The notes under the pieces were generated by a model. It saw nothing but the letters and a program-made list of their open reading frames with translations. It did not search any database and was not told the DNA's origin. Positions 31,352-39,182 of a stretch of DNA of 39,182 bases are shown piece after piece. The translations under genes were made by a program, and so were the position numbers. Source of the DNA: Candidatus Flavonifractor intestinigallinarum (GTDB taxonomy: Bacteria; Bacillota; Clostridia; Oscillospirales; Oscillospiraceae). Location of the stretch: assembly GCA_019119165.1 (NCBI GenBank), contig DWXO01000001.1, forward strand, positions 1 to 39,182. Reading direction: 5' to 3'. Every line of letters begins with the position of its first letter. Position 1 is the first letter of the stretch.

Positions 31352-31373
31352 GTTCCTTCACCTCCCCTGGATA

Positions 31374-31490
31374 AGCTTCCCCCCTGAGGGGGGAAGCTGT
31401 CGAGCAAAGCGAGACTGATGAGGGGGCGCACAGGACTCAGCCCCCCTCATCCGGCCTTTCAGGCCACCTTCCCCCCTGAGGGGGGAAGGT
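31374..31490. repeat. 117-bp multi-hairpin intergenic repeat, copy 2
   Basis: Same order of hairpins and same orientation as 13801-13917. First arms AGCTTCCCCCC around TGA; same 10-bp GATGAGGGGG stem with an unrelated 15-base loop; small hairpin GGCCT-TTC-AGGCC, where copy 1 has a C-G pair in place of T-A; last arms ACCTTCCCCCC around TGA. Fills the rplI-dnaB gap. Confidence 0.85.
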
Positions 31491-31495
31491 TTGAT

Positions 31496-31942
31496 TTACT
31501 GCTCGGCCACGACCACCTTCAGGGTGCCGGTGACCTCATAGCCCAGCTTCACCTTCAGCTCGTAGGTGCCGAAGGCCTTGATGGGCTCATCCTGCACGAT
31601 CTTGGTTTTCTGGATGGCGATGCCGTGCTGGGCGTTGAGGGCGTCGGCGATCTCCTTGGAGGTGACGGCGCCGAAGAGCCGCCCGCCGTTGCCAGCCTTG
31701 GCGGACACCTTGACGGAGAGCTCCTTGAGCTTGGCGGCGGTGGCCTCGGCCTCCGCCTTCTCGGCGGCCATCTGGGCGGCCTTGGCCTTCTCCTGCATCT
31801 TCATGGTGTTGATATTCTCCGCGGTGGCCAGAACCGCCAGCTTGCGGGGAAGAAGGAAGTTGCGGGCGTAGCCGTCGCTGGCCTCGATCATCTGGCCCTT
31901 CTTGCCCTGGCCCTTCACATCCTGCTGCAAAATCACTTTCAT
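31496..31942 (-). CDS. rplI: 50S ribosomal protein L9
   Basis: 148 residues from the ATG at 31940-31942, giving the family's MKVILQQDVKGQGKKG start with AAAGGA 9 bases ahead; the ATG two codons earlier is too close to that site. The rest fits L9: GYARNFLLPRKLA, a long connecting helix rich in K/A/E (about 45-80), then the C-terminal rRNA-binding domain with NGGRLFGAVTSKEIADAL. Between gdpP and dnaB. Confidence 0.95.
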   Translation of the reverse strand: MKVILQQDVKGQGKKGQMIEASDGYARNFLLPRKLAVLATAENINTMKMQEKAKAAQMAAEKAEAEATAAKLKELSVKVSAKAGNGGRLFGAVTSKEIADALNAQHGIAIQKTKIVQDEPIKAFGTYELKVKLGYEVTGTLKVVVAEQ

Positions 31943-31995
31943 GGTCATTCGTCCTTTCTTATCGCTTCGGGCGGATACAGAACCCGCCCCGTGGG

Positions 31996-33990
31996 TTATT
32001 CGTCTTCTAAATATTGGTCAATGGCCTGGAGGAGCAGCTTGGTCACCTCTTCCACCGTCTTGCCGGGGACCTGGGCGCCGGCGGTGGCGGCGTTGCCGCC
32101 GCCGCCCAGCTTCTCCAGCACCACCTGCACGTTCACATCCCCCATGCTCCGGGCGGACAGGATGACCCGCCCCTCATTGTCGGGGAAGAGGACAAAGGAG
32201 GTGTCGATGCCCGAGATGTTCAGCAGCTCATCGGCGGCCTGGGCGGCGGTGATGCGGCCCACGGTGTGGTCCACCCGGGCCACGGCGATGCCATCCTTGT
32301 ACATCCGGGCGGTCTGGATAATGTCGTACTTGGCGATGGTGCCCTCCAGATCGTTCTGGAACAGCTTTTTCACGTCGCCGGTGTCGGCGCCGGAGCGGCG
32401 CAGGAAGGCCGCCGCCTCAAAGGTGCGGCTGCCGGTGCGCATGGTGAACTGCTTGGTGTCCAGGGTGATGCCCGCCAGCAGGGCCTCCGCCTCGATCTTC
32501 AGCAGGTCCGCCGGCTCCAGCAGATACTGGGACAGCTCGGTGACCAGCTCACTGGCGGAGGAGGCGTAGGGCTCGTGGAAGTTGAGGGCGGCGTCGGCGA
32601 TATAGGAGGAGGCACGACGGTGGTGGTCGATAACCGCCACCTTGTGGACCGCCTCCAGCAGGTCCTGGCTCACCACCTGCTCGGGGCGGTTGGTGTCCAC
32701 CACCACCAACAGGCAGTTGGAGTCGGCCAGCAGAATGGCGTCCTGGGGGGAGAGGAACACGTCCTTGTACTCGGGGACCTGGCTCAGCCGGTCGCTCATC
32801 TCGCTGGCCGGGTTGATTCCCGGCTCCCGCACGATATGGACCGGGGTGCCCTTCTTCCGGGCCATGGCGCACACACCGGCGGCGGCGCCGATGCAGTCCA
32901 GGTCGGGGTACTTGTGGCCCATGACAAACACGGTGGAGGCGTCGGCCATCAGCTCGCCCAAGGCGTTGGCCATGACCCGGCTCTTCACCTTGGTGCGCTT
33001 CTCCAACTCCTTGGTGCGTCCGCCGAAGAACTCGAAGTTGAACTTGTTCTTCACCACCACCTGGTCGCCGCCCCGGCTGAGGGCCATTTCCACCGACAGG
33101 GCGGCGTACTGGAACAGGTCGCCCAGGTTGTCCCCGTCCTTACCGATGCCGATGGACAGGGTGGCCTGGATGCCCGAGGGGCTGACCACCTGGCGCACGG
33201 TGTCCAGAATGGAGAACTTGCCCTCCTGGAACTGGGCCAGGAACCGCTCCTCAAAGAGGAAGAGGTAGCGGTCACGCTCGTACCGGGTAAATACGCCCTG
33301 GGCGGGGGCCACCCACTGGGCCAGCCGGTCGTCGATCTCACTGCGCATGGCCGACTTGGCGCTGTCGTTGGCGCCCTTCATCAACTCCTCGTAGTTGTCC
33401 ACTGTCAGGATGGCCACCACGGGGCGGGTGGCGTAGTACTCGTCCCGCACCTGGGCAAAGTCGGTGATGTCCACCCAGTAGGTGGTGGCCAGGTAGCCCC
33501 TGGCCCCCTGCTCCTCGGTGCGGACCAGATGGCCGAACACCAGGAACCGCCGGTCCCCGATGCGGACCTCGGTGGGGCACTCGGTCTTGCCCTCCATCAG
33601 CCAGCGGGAGGAGAAGTCGGGCACCGCCGCGGTGATCTTGGCGTCAAAGAGGTGCTCCCGCTCCCCGGTGATCTGGAGGAAACGGTCGTTGGACCAGATG
33701 ACCTCGTCATTTTCCGGCCGGAAGATGACCATGGGCAGGGGGGCGTTCACCATGGTGTCCTTGGTGGCCGAGTCCATGTTGCAGGTCACATTTTCGATGT
33801 ACTTTAGGATCTCCTTCTGCCGCAGGGCGTTGCTGCGGCGGAAGTAGAGGTAGAGAATGACCACCACCGCCAGCTCCGCCACCGCGGCGGGGACGGAAAA
33901 GAAGGCGGTAACGGCGGCAAACACCACCAGACAGAGGAAATACAGCCTCAGACTGGGCTCCACCAGATGAGTGAGCTTATTCTTCCGCAT
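31996..33990 (-). CDS. gdpP: GdpP: cyclic-di-AMP phosphodiesterase
   Basis: 664 residues from the ATG at 33988-33990 (GGGAGG ahead); a reading upstream to 34104 passes the promoter and is rejected. Two membrane helices (about 14-50), a PAS-like region (70-170), a degenerate GGDEF-like region (about 175-310), then the DHH-DHHA1 phosphodiesterase: HKYPDLDCIGA (359-369), VDTNRP near 432, DHH (455-457), and GGGGNAATAG near the C-terminus. The enzyme hydrolyses c-di-AMP and so affects wall stress, potassium balance and beta-lactam tolerance. First gene of gdpP-rplI-dnaB. Confidence 0.93.
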   Translation of the reverse strand: MRKNKLTHLVEPSLRLYFLCLVVFAAVTAFFSVPAAVAELAVVVILYLYFRRSNALRQKEILKYIENVTCNMDSATKDTMVNAPLPMVIFRPENDEVIWSNDRFLQITGEREHLFDAKITAAVPDFSSRWLMEGKTECPTEVRIGDRRFLVFGHLVRTEEQGARGYLATTYWVDITDFAQVRDEYYATRPVVAILTVDNYEELMKGANDSAKSAMRSEIDDRLAQWVAPAQGVFTRYERDRYLFLFEERFLAQFQEGKFSILDTVRQVVSPSGIQATLSIGIGKDGDNLGDLFQYAALSVEMALSRGGDQVVVKNKFNFEFFGGRTKELEKRTKVKSRVMANALGELMADASTVFVMGHKYPDLDCIGAAAGVCAMARKKGTPVHIVREPGINPASEMSDRLSQVPEYKDVFLSPQDAILLADSNCLLVVVDTNRPEQVVSQDLLEAVHKVAVIDHHRRASSYIADAALNFHEPYASSASELVTELSQYLLEPADLLKIEAEALLAGITLDTKQFTMRTGSRTFEAAAFLRRSGADTGDVKKLFQNDLEGTIAKYDIIQTARMYKDGIAVARVDHTVGRITAAQAADELLNISGIDTSFVLFPDNEGRVILSARSMGDVNVQVVLEKLGGGGNAATAGAQVPGKTVEEVTKLLLQAIDQYLEDE

Positions 33991-34030
33991 AGGGACCTCC
34001 CAACTGCGATCAAATACAAGATGACACGTT

Positions 34031-34059
34031 ATTATATCAAAGAAGCACGGCAAAAACAA
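34031..34059 (-). promoter_or_regulatory. Promoter of gdpP-rplI-dnaB
   Basis: TTGTTT (34054-34059), 17-bp spacer, consensus TATAAT (34031-34036) on the minus strand, 40 bp before the ATG. Confidence 0.7.
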
Positions 34060-34098
34060 GTGCGGCAGGCCGGGTTTTCCTGCCTGAGCCTCCTGCGG

Positions 34099-34127
34099 TT
34101 GCAAAAAGGACCGGGGCGTGCTATCCT
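34099..34127 (+). promoter_or_regulatory. Promoter of the Crp/Fnr-type regulator gene
   Basis: TTGCAA (34099-34104), 17-bp spacer, TATCCT (34122-34127), 21 bp before the ATG; divergent from the gdpP promoter. Confidence 0.55.
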
Positions 34128-34148
34128 TGCGGGCAAGGAGGTGGGACC

Positions 34149-34823
34149 ATGGAGGACTGTGAGATTTTGGCGGGCTGTGTGCTCTTCCGGGGCCTGGAGG
34201 CGGACCGGGTGGCGCCCCTGCTGGGGGGCAGGCGGGAGGAGTACCCCGCCAACCGGGTGGTGATCCAGGAGGGGGAGCGGGTGGACAGGCTGGAGGTGCT
34301 GCTCTCCGGCGCCATGCGGGCGGTCCGGCTGGACGCCGACGGCTCGGAATTTCTCTACCAGCAGCTCAACCCCGGCTATCTGGTGGCGGGGGAGGTGGCC
34401 TGCACCCCCAGGCGCACCAGCCCCTACGCCGTCCGCACCCTGGAGTGCTGTACCACCTGGAGCATCCCTGTGGACCGGCTCAGCGACCCGGCCCTGCCCC
34501 CGGAGCTGCGACTGGCCCTGCTGGGCAACCTGCTCCACTTCGTGGGCAACCAGAACATCCGAAAATATTATAAAATCGACGCCCTCTCCGTGAAAAGTGC
34601 CCGCCAGCGTATTTTAAAGTACCTGACCGCCCAGGCCGGGCGGTCGGGAAGCACCACCTTTACCATCCCCTTCGACCGGGAGGCCATGGCCAACTACCTC
34701 TGCCTCAACCGCTCCGTCCTCTCCCACACCCTCAAGGAGCTGGAGGGGGAGGGGGTACTCACCTTCCGAAAGAACCGGTTTACCCTTTTTTCAGAAAAGT
34801 TGTCCGGACAACATACCCGCTGA
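34149..34823 (+). CDS. Crp/Fnr family transcriptional regulator
   Basis: 224 residues, AAGGAGG before the ATG. Beta-roll sensor domain about 1-110, dimer helix about 118-140, then the winged helix with [26 protein letters not shown] (about 177-202) as recognition part. The usual cAMP-contact residues (GExxxx-R-[ST]A) are not evident, and there is no N-terminal four-cysteine cluster as in FNR, although C4, C10, C85, C100 and C101 are present. So the ligand is unknown. The next three genes form a transport group, and a palindrome at the 3' end of this gene could be its binding site. Confidence 0.88.
   Translation: MEDCEILAGCVLFRGLEADRVAPLLGGRREEYPANRVVIQEGERVDRLEVLLSGAMRAVRLDADGSEFLYQQLNPGYLVAGEVACTPRRTSPYAVRTLECCTTWSIPVDRLSDPALPPELRLALLGNLLHFVGNQNIRKYYKIDALSVKSARQRILKYLTAQAGRSGSTTFTIPFDREAMANYLCLNRSVLSHTLKELEGEGVLTFRKNRFTLFSEKLSGQHTR
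34799..34812 (+). promoter_or_regulatory. Perfect 14-bp palindrome, candidate Crp/Fnr-type operator
   Basis: GTTGTCCGGACAAC lies in the last codons of the regulator gene. With a start of transcription about 7 bases past the -10 (near 34847), its centre is at about -41.5, the classic position for class II activation by Crp/Fnr proteins. Half-sites TTGTC/GACAA resemble FNR-type TTGAT/ATCAA. Confidence 0.5.
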
Positions 34824-34831
34824 GGGGATTT

Positions 34832-34840
34832 TGGTATACT
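34832..34840 (+). promoter_or_regulatory. Extended -10 promoter of the ModA-like operon
   Basis: TGG-TATACT (TATACT at 34835-34840) ahead of the ModA-like gene; no fair -35 at the right distance, as expected for an activator-dependent promoter. Confidence 0.6.
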
Positions 34841-34866
34841 CGTGGCAAACCTTGGAGGTGTTTGTC

Positions 34867-35685
34867 ATGAAGAAACTGTTATCCCTGACCCTGTCCGCCC
34901 TGCTGGCCCTGTCCATGCTGGCGGGCTGCTCCAGCCCCGCTCCGGCGGAGACCGATCCCGCCGTGGAGACTACCCCTGCCGCCGCAGAGACCACCCCGGC
35001 GGCCGCCGATCTCAGCGGGCACACCCTGCTGGTCTTTTGCGGCGCGGGCATGAAGGACCCCTTTGCTGAAATTGCCCAGGCCTTCCAGGACCAGACCGGC
35101 TGTACGGTGGAGGTGACCTACGCCAACGCCGCTCAGATCCAGACCCAGATCAACACCGCCCAGGAGGGCGACTTCTTCATTGCCGGCTCCGAGCAGGAGG
35201 TCAAGCCGGTGGCCGAGCTGGTGGAGTCCTCCACCCCTCTGGTGCGCCACATCCCGGTGATCGCGGTGCAGAAGGGCAACCCCCTGGAGATCACCGGCCC
35301 CGCCGACCTGGCCAAAGAGGGGGTGCGGGTGGTCATCGGCGACCCGGAGGCCACCCCCATCGGCAAGATCGCCGTGCAGCTTTTTGAGGACTTCGGCATT
35401 GCCGATCAGGTGGACATCGTGTCCAATACCGCCACCGCGCCCGCCATGACCACCGCCCTGGCTGCCGACGAGTGCGACGCCATCATCGTATGGAAGGAGA
35501 ACGTCAGCGCCGACCAGGGGGAGATCGTGGACAGCGCCGACATGGAAAACTACATCAAGACCATCCCCGCCGCCCGGCTGACCTGCTCGGCGGACGCGGA
35601 GGCCGCCGACGCCTTCGCGGAATTTCTGAACAGCCAGACCGCCCAGGACATCTGGACCAGCTACGGCTATGAACTGGCGGGATAA
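34867..35685 (+). CDS. ModA-like substrate-binding lipoprotein
   Basis: 272 residues from the ATG at 34867 (GGAGG 8 bases ahead). Lipoprotein signal with lipobox LAGC (C21), a threonine/alanine/proline linker (about 25-45), then a type 2 periplasmic-binding fold: [50 protein letters not shown]. These correspond to the start of ModA/WtpA-type oxyanion-binding proteins (molybdate, tungstate). The exact anion cannot be fixed. Overlaps the permease gene by 17 bp. Confidence 0.82.
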   Translation: MKKLLSLTLSALLALSMLAGCSSPAPAETDPAVETTPAAAETTPAAADLSGHTLLVFCGAGMKDPFAEIAQAFQDQTGCTVEVTYANAAQIQTQINTAQEGDFFIAGSEQEVKPVAELVESSTPLVRHIPVIAVQKGNPLEITGPADLAKEGVRVVIGDPEATPIGKIAVQLFEDFGIADQVDIVSNTATAPAMTTALAADECDAIIVWKENVSADQGEIVDSADMENYIKTIPAARLTCSADAEAADAFAEFLNSQTAQDIWTSYGYELAG

Positions 35686-36469
35686 ACGCCCGTTAAAACC
35701 CTTTGAGTGGGGCTTTCTGGTATTGCTGCTGGCGGTGCTGCTCTATGTGGCGGCCAGCCTGTGGGGGGTGGTGGCCGGCGGCCTGCCCAACCTGGGCCGC
35801 GCCCTGGCCGACGGGGAGATCCGCTTCGCTGTGGGGCTGAGCCTGTGGACCGCCACCCTGTCCACCCTGCTGTGCATCCTCATCGGCATCCCCTGCGCCT
35901 ATCTGCTGGCCTTCACGCCCCTGCCGGGCAAGCGGTGGGCCGAGGCCCTGCTGGAGCTGCCGCTGGCCCTGCCCTATCTGGTGTTGGGCCTGTGCCTGCT
36001 CACCCTTTTTTCCTCCCCCTTCGGCAAGGCCCTGAAGGAGCTGGGCCTGCGGCTGGTCTTTGATCCCAAGGGCATTGTGGCGGTCCATCTGCTCATCAAT
36101 CTGCCCTTTGTGATCCATCTGGCCGCCCAGGCCTTCCGGCAGATCGACCCGGAGCTGCCCCTCACCGCCCAGACCCTGGGGGCCACCCGGCTCCAGGCCT
36201 TTCGCTACATCACCCTTCCCCTGTGCCGCCCGGCTCTGCTGTCGGCCTTCCTGCTGGCCTGGAGCCGGGGCATGGGGGAGTTCGGCGCCACTTTGATGCT
36301 GGTGGGGGTCACCCGGCTGAAAACCGAGACCCTGCCCGCCAGCATCTACCTCAATATCTCCACCGGCGACAACGGCATGGCGCTGGCGGCGGCTCTGCTG
36401 CTGCTTCTGCTCTCCCTGGCGGTCCAGGGGGTGAGCCGTCTGGCCGGACGAAAAGGAAGGGATCTGTAA
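35669..36469 (+). CDS. ModB-like ABC transporter permease
   Basis: 266 residues, about six membrane helices. The cytoplasmic EAA-type loop is at about 163-190 ([22 protein letters not shown]), followed by the ModB-like [13 protein letters not shown]. No good ribosome site of its own; the ATG lies inside the preceding gene, so translation is coupled. It would move the anion delivered by the lipoprotein across the membrane. No ATP-binding subunit gene follows, which is unusual for this operon type. Confidence 0.85.
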   Translation: MNWRDKRPLKPFEWGFLVLLLAVLLYVAASLWGVVAGGLPNLGRALADGEIRFAVGLSLWTATLSTLLCILIGIPCAYLLAFTPLPGKRWAEALLELPLALPYLVLGLCLLTLFSSPFGKALKELGLRLVFDPKGIVAVHLLINLPFVIHLAAQAFRQIDPELPLTAQTLGATRLQAFRYITLPLCRPALLSAFLLAWSRGMGEFGATLMLVGVTRLKTETLPASIYLNISTGDNGMALAAALLLLLLSLAVQGVSRLAGRKGRDL

Positions 36470-36470
36470 C

Positions 36471-37226
36471 ATGGACCGGCATACCCTGTACGAGACGCTC
36501 CGCACCGCCCTGGCCGCCGCCCTGGAAGAGCACGGCCTCACCGGCTCGGCGGTGACCATCCATGCCCGGGGCCTGACGCCGGAGGAGGCCATCGGCCATA
36601 CCCAGCGCACCGACTATCCCATTCTCACCGGCAAGGAGGTCATGCTGATGGCCGACTTCCGGGGGGCGAAAGGCCAGGCCTTCACCGACGCCCCCGCCCG
36701 GTTTGAGGGGGCCTTGGAACAGGTGCTGGCCCTGGATCTGGAGGGGGACCCCCACAGCCGGGGGCTGTTCATCGCCGCCCTGAACGCGGTGATGAAGTAC
36801 CTGGGCCGGGCGGACAACACCGTCCACTGCAGGGACGGCGGGCCGGAGTTCTGTGCCCGCCACATGGCTCAGTGGGTGGAGGAGACCTACGGCGCCCCCA
36901 AAATCGCCCTGGTGGGCTTCCAGCCCGCTCTCATTGCCGCCCTGTCCGGGCGCTTTTCCGTAAAAGTGCTGGACCTGAACCCGGACAACATCGGCAAGGT
37001 GAAGGACGGCTGCCCGGTGCTGGACGGCGTGGCCGACCGGCGGGAGGCGGTGGATTGGGCCGATCTGGTGCTGTGTACCGGCAGTATCCTGTGCAACGGC
37101 ACCATTGTGGACTACCTGGACCTGGACAAGGAGGTGGTGTTCTTCGGCACCACCCTGGCCGGGGCCGCCCCCATCCTGGGGCTGAAACGGGCCTGCTTTG
37201 CCGACCGGAGTCTGGAGGAGGCCTGA
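36471..37226 (+). CDS. DUF364 (DUF4213-DUF364) family protein, putative metal-related
   Basis: 251 residues, starting 1 bp after the permease stop with AAGGAAGG ahead. The N-terminal half has NAVMKYLGRADNTVHC; the C-terminal half is Rossmann-like: KIALVGFQPALIAAL, VKVLDLNPDNIGK, DWADLVLCTGSILCNGT and VVFFGTTLAGAAPILG. These match the DUF364 family, labelled as putative heavy-metal chelation proteins in domain databases. The position right behind a ModA/ModB pair supports a role in handling the imported metal or its cofactor; the reaction is unknown. Confidence 0.8.
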   Translation: MDRHTLYETLRTALAAALEEHGLTGSAVTIHARGLTPEEAIGHTQRTDYPILTGKEVMLMADFRGAKGQAFTDAPARFEGALEQVLALDLEGDPHSRGLFIAALNAVMKYLGRADNTVHCRDGGPEFCARHMAQWVEETYGAPKIALVGFQPALIAALSGRFSVKVLDLNPDNIGKVKDGCPVLDGVADRREAVDWADLVLCTGSILCNGTIVDYLDLDKEVVFFGTTLAGAAPILGLKRACFADRSLEEA

Positions 37227-37236
37227 GAACCACAAT

Positions 37237-37264
37237 AAAACGGCCGCCGAGAGGCGGCCGTTTT
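37237..37264. terminator. Bidirectional intrinsic terminator
   Basis: 12-bp stem AAAACGGCCGCC with a GAGA loop between the DUF364 gene and the convergent kinase gene. Confidence 0.9.
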
Positions 37265-37277
37265 GGCGTTCTGGAGG

Positions 37278-38107
37278 TCAGTTCATGCGCTGAACCAGGT
37301 AGGGGATAGCCCGTTCAAATTCCACGCCGTACCAGTTGGCGTCGGGGGATTCCAGGGTGAGGCGGATGGACTCCACCGTGTAGTCGGCGGCCAGGGTCAG
37401 GGCGTCCCCCAGGGGCAGGCCGCGGGTGAGCGCGCCCACGCAGGTGGAGGCAAATATGTCGCCGGTGCCGTGGAAGCTGGCGGGCAGGCGCTGGGTGAAG
37501 TAGCTGCCGTACTGGCCGGTGACCGTGTCGTAGTACATGACCCCCAGCTTGTCCGGCTCAAAGCTGACGCCGGTGAGGGCCACATACCGGGGACCCAGGG
37601 CGGCCAGGGCCTGGAGCAGCTCCTTGATATAGCCCTCGTCCTGCTCGGTGCGGTAGGGCAGGCCGGTGAGCAGGCTGGCCTCGGTCAGGTTGGGCAGGAT
37701 CAGGTCGGCCTTGGCGCACACCCGGGCCATCTGGGCGGGGAAGTCGGGGCCGAAGGCGGGGTAGAGCTTGCCGTTGTCCGCCATCACCGGGTCCACCACG
37801 ACCATCCCCCCTCCTGCCGGAAGGCATCAAAGAAGGCGCACACATAGTCGATCTGCTCCGCGGAGGCCAGATAGCCGGTATAGACCGCGTCAAAGCCCAG
37901 GCCGCGCTCCTTCCAGTGGGCGGCGATGGGTTCGATCTGGTCGGTGAGGTCCTTGCAGGTAAAGCCGGAGAACATGGTGTGGGTGGACAGTACCGCCGTG
38001 GGGACGATGGAGCACTCCACCCCCATGGCCGAGATGATGGGCAGGGCCACCGTCAGGGAACATTTGCCCAGGCAGGACACATCCTGAATGCTGACGATCC
38101 GTTTCAA
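37278..38107 (-). pseudogene. Pyridoxal/pyridoxamine kinase, frameshifted in a G6 run
   Basis: Two overlapping frames together make a full kinase of about 276 residues. The first frame (TTG start at 38107 with AAGGA 10 bases ahead; a GTG at 38116 sits too close to that site) gives KRIVSIQDVSCLGKCSLTVALPIISAMG. It runs to FRQEGG and then leaves the family pattern at about 37805. The second frame picks up at MVVVDPVMADNGKLY and continues with PNLTEASLLTGLP, and the ribokinase-type ATP-site motif FHGTGDIFAST with the catalytic aspartate. One extra G in the run of six at about 37806-37811 would restore one frame. Pyridoxal kinases phosphorylate vitamin B6 compounds to give PLP/PMP. A true inactivation, a sequencing error in the homopolymer, or slippage all fit. 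Confidence 0.85.
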
Positions 38108-38236
38108 GAACCGCACTTCCTTTCTGATTTCGTTGGATGCAGTATAACAGAGGAACTGACCTGATTAAAGTATCACATATTGCTTTTTTAATAAGGTCAG
38201 AATTGGAAAAAGAAGTGTGAATCCGCCCAACGGTGG

Positions 38237-38265
38237 TTGCATATCGGGGCGGAGGCGTATATAAT
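38237..38265 (+). promoter_or_regulatory. Strong sigma-A type promoter of the nucleotidyltransferase gene
   Basis: TTGCAT (38237-38242), 17-bp spacer, consensus TATAAT (38260-38265). The leader is then about 115 bases long; I found no riboswitch fold in it. Confidence 0.7.
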
Positions 38266-38387
38266 AGGTGCGGTCCGGCCAAAAAGGCGGGATCTCGGCA
38301 AAAATCCTATCAATGAACCACTATTTTCCCCCTCCGGGTTTTATTTTTGGACTGCTGGACGGGGAGAGGAAGGAAGGAAACAGAGGC

Positions 38388-39182
38388 ATGAACAAGCCTG
38401 TTCTTGTGGTCATGGCGGCGGGTATGGGCAGCCGCTACGGCGGGCTCAAGCAGATCGACCCTGTGGGGAGCCACGGCCAGATGATCATTGATTACGCCAT
38501 TTACGACGCCCGGCGGGCCGGGTTTGAGACGGTGGTGTTTGTCATCAAGCACCAGATCGAGGACACCTTCAAGGCGGCCATCGGCGACCGGCTCAGCAAG
38601 GTGATTGATGTGAAGTACGCCTATCAGGAGCTGGACGACCTGCCGGAGGGCTACGCCGTGCCGGCCGGTCGGGTGAAGCCCTGGGGCACCTGCCACGCGG
38701 TGCTGGCCGCCCGCAAGGTGGTGGATGGGCCCTTTGCCGTCATCAACTCCGACGACTACTACGGCCCGGAGGCCTTCCGGGAGATCTATCAGTACCTGGA
38801 GAGCCATCCCGACCAGCCCGGCTGCTATGAGTACGCCATGGTGGGCTACCGCCTGGGCAACACCGTCACCGAGCACGGCCATGTGGCCCGGGGCGTGTGC
38901 GCTGAGGACGGGGACCACTACCTGAAAGAGGTGGTGGAGCACACCCACATTGAGAAGGACGGGGACGACGCCCGCTGCACCGAGGACGACGGCCAGACCT
39001 GGACCCACCTCAGCGGCGACACCATCGTGTCCATGAATCTGTGGGGCTTTACCAAAAGCTTCCTCACCGAGGCTCAGGCCCGGTTCCCCGCCTTCCTGGA
39101 CAAGGCCCTGGCGGAAAATCCGGAGAAGGGAGAGTACTTCCTGCCCAGCGTGGTGACTCAGCTGCTGGAAGAGGGCAAGGCC
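38388..39182 (+). CDS. Sugar-phosphate nucleotidyltransferase-like protein (partial)
   Basis: 265 codons read to the right edge without a stop. The N-terminus VLVVMAAGMGSRYGGLKQIDPVG is the NTP-binding signature of the nucleotidyltransferase (GT-A-like) fold. GTCHAVLAARKVV follows near 105, and NSDDYYG near 120 carries the metal-binding aspartates. Related proteins join NTP to sugar phosphates or phosphocholine; here the substrate is unclear, as the C-terminus is missing. AGGAAGGAAACAG precedes the ATG at 38388. Confidence 0.85.
   Translation, partial: MNKPVLVVMAAGMGSRYGGLKQIDPVGSHGQMIIDYAIYDARRAGFETVVFVIKHQIEDTFKAAIGDRLSKVIDVKYAYQELDDLPEGYAVPAGRVKPWGTCHAVLAARKVVDGPFAVINSDDYYGPEAFREIYQYLESHPDQPGCYEYAMVGYRLGNTVTEHGHVARGVCAEDGDHYLKEVVEHTHIEKDGDDARCTEDDGQTWTHLSGDTIVSMNLWGFTKSFLTEAQARFPAFLDKALAENPEKGEYFLPSVVTQLLEEGKA

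Overview
The window looks like a chromosomal segment of a GC-rich anaerobic gut Firmicute, most likely class Clostridia, order Oscillospirales (Flavonifractor, Pseudoflavonifractor, Lawsonibacter or a relative). This rests on Gram-positive gene sets and gene order (tilS-hpt-ftsH, gdpP-rplI-dnaB, DnaD plus a DnaI-like loader, mreCD-PBP2), strong GC-rich coding bias, AGGAGG-type ribosome sites, TTG/GTG starts, and dispersed hairpin repeats in the gaps. The genus is inferred; there is no rRNA. I saw no tRNA, CRISPR array, prophage or transposase.

Layout. 1-253: 3' end of an NhaC-type antiporter. 314-3615 (minus): trmO coupled to an unusual fusion of a tetracycline-resistance-type ribosomal GTPase with a Rae1/YacP-like NYN nuclease. 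3713-4513 (minus): a short-chain dehydrogenase resembling clostridial 7-alpha-hydroxysteroid dehydrogenases. 4659-6205 (plus): ECF sigma factor and its probable membrane anti-sigma factor. 6242-16818 (minus): a cell-envelope and division cluster in transcription order zapA, U32 protein, dut, maf, mreC, mreD, a DUF6056-type membrane protein, PBP2 and a GH13 amylase. 16990-21254 (minus): an accessory island of small membrane and secreted proteins. It has two paralogous HTH-transmembrane proteins with near-identical promoters and one secreted stalk-domain protein whose C-terminal domain is about three-quarters identical to the outer domain of one HTH protein. It also holds one gene broken by a stop codon and several repeated hairpins. 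21438-25968 (plus): DnaD-like protein, helicase loader, thiI, cinA. 26026-33990 (minus): ftsH, hpt, tilS, dnaB, rplI, gdpP. 34149-37226 (plus): a Crp/Fnr-type regulator, ModA-like and ModB-like transporter parts, and a DUF364 protein. 37278-38107 (minus): a pyridoxal/pyridoxamine kinase gene with a frameshift in a run of G. 38388 to the end (plus): a nucleotidyltransferase, cut by the window edge.

The most promising leads are the GTPase-nuclease fusion, the shared-domain HTH/secreted protein set at 18.0-20.6 kb, a 117-bp structured repeat present twice with a compensatory base change, and a palindrome centred near -41.5 of the transporter promoter that may be the site of the neighbouring Crp/Fnr protein. 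Functional statements rest on motif reading and recalled family knowledge; no database search was run.
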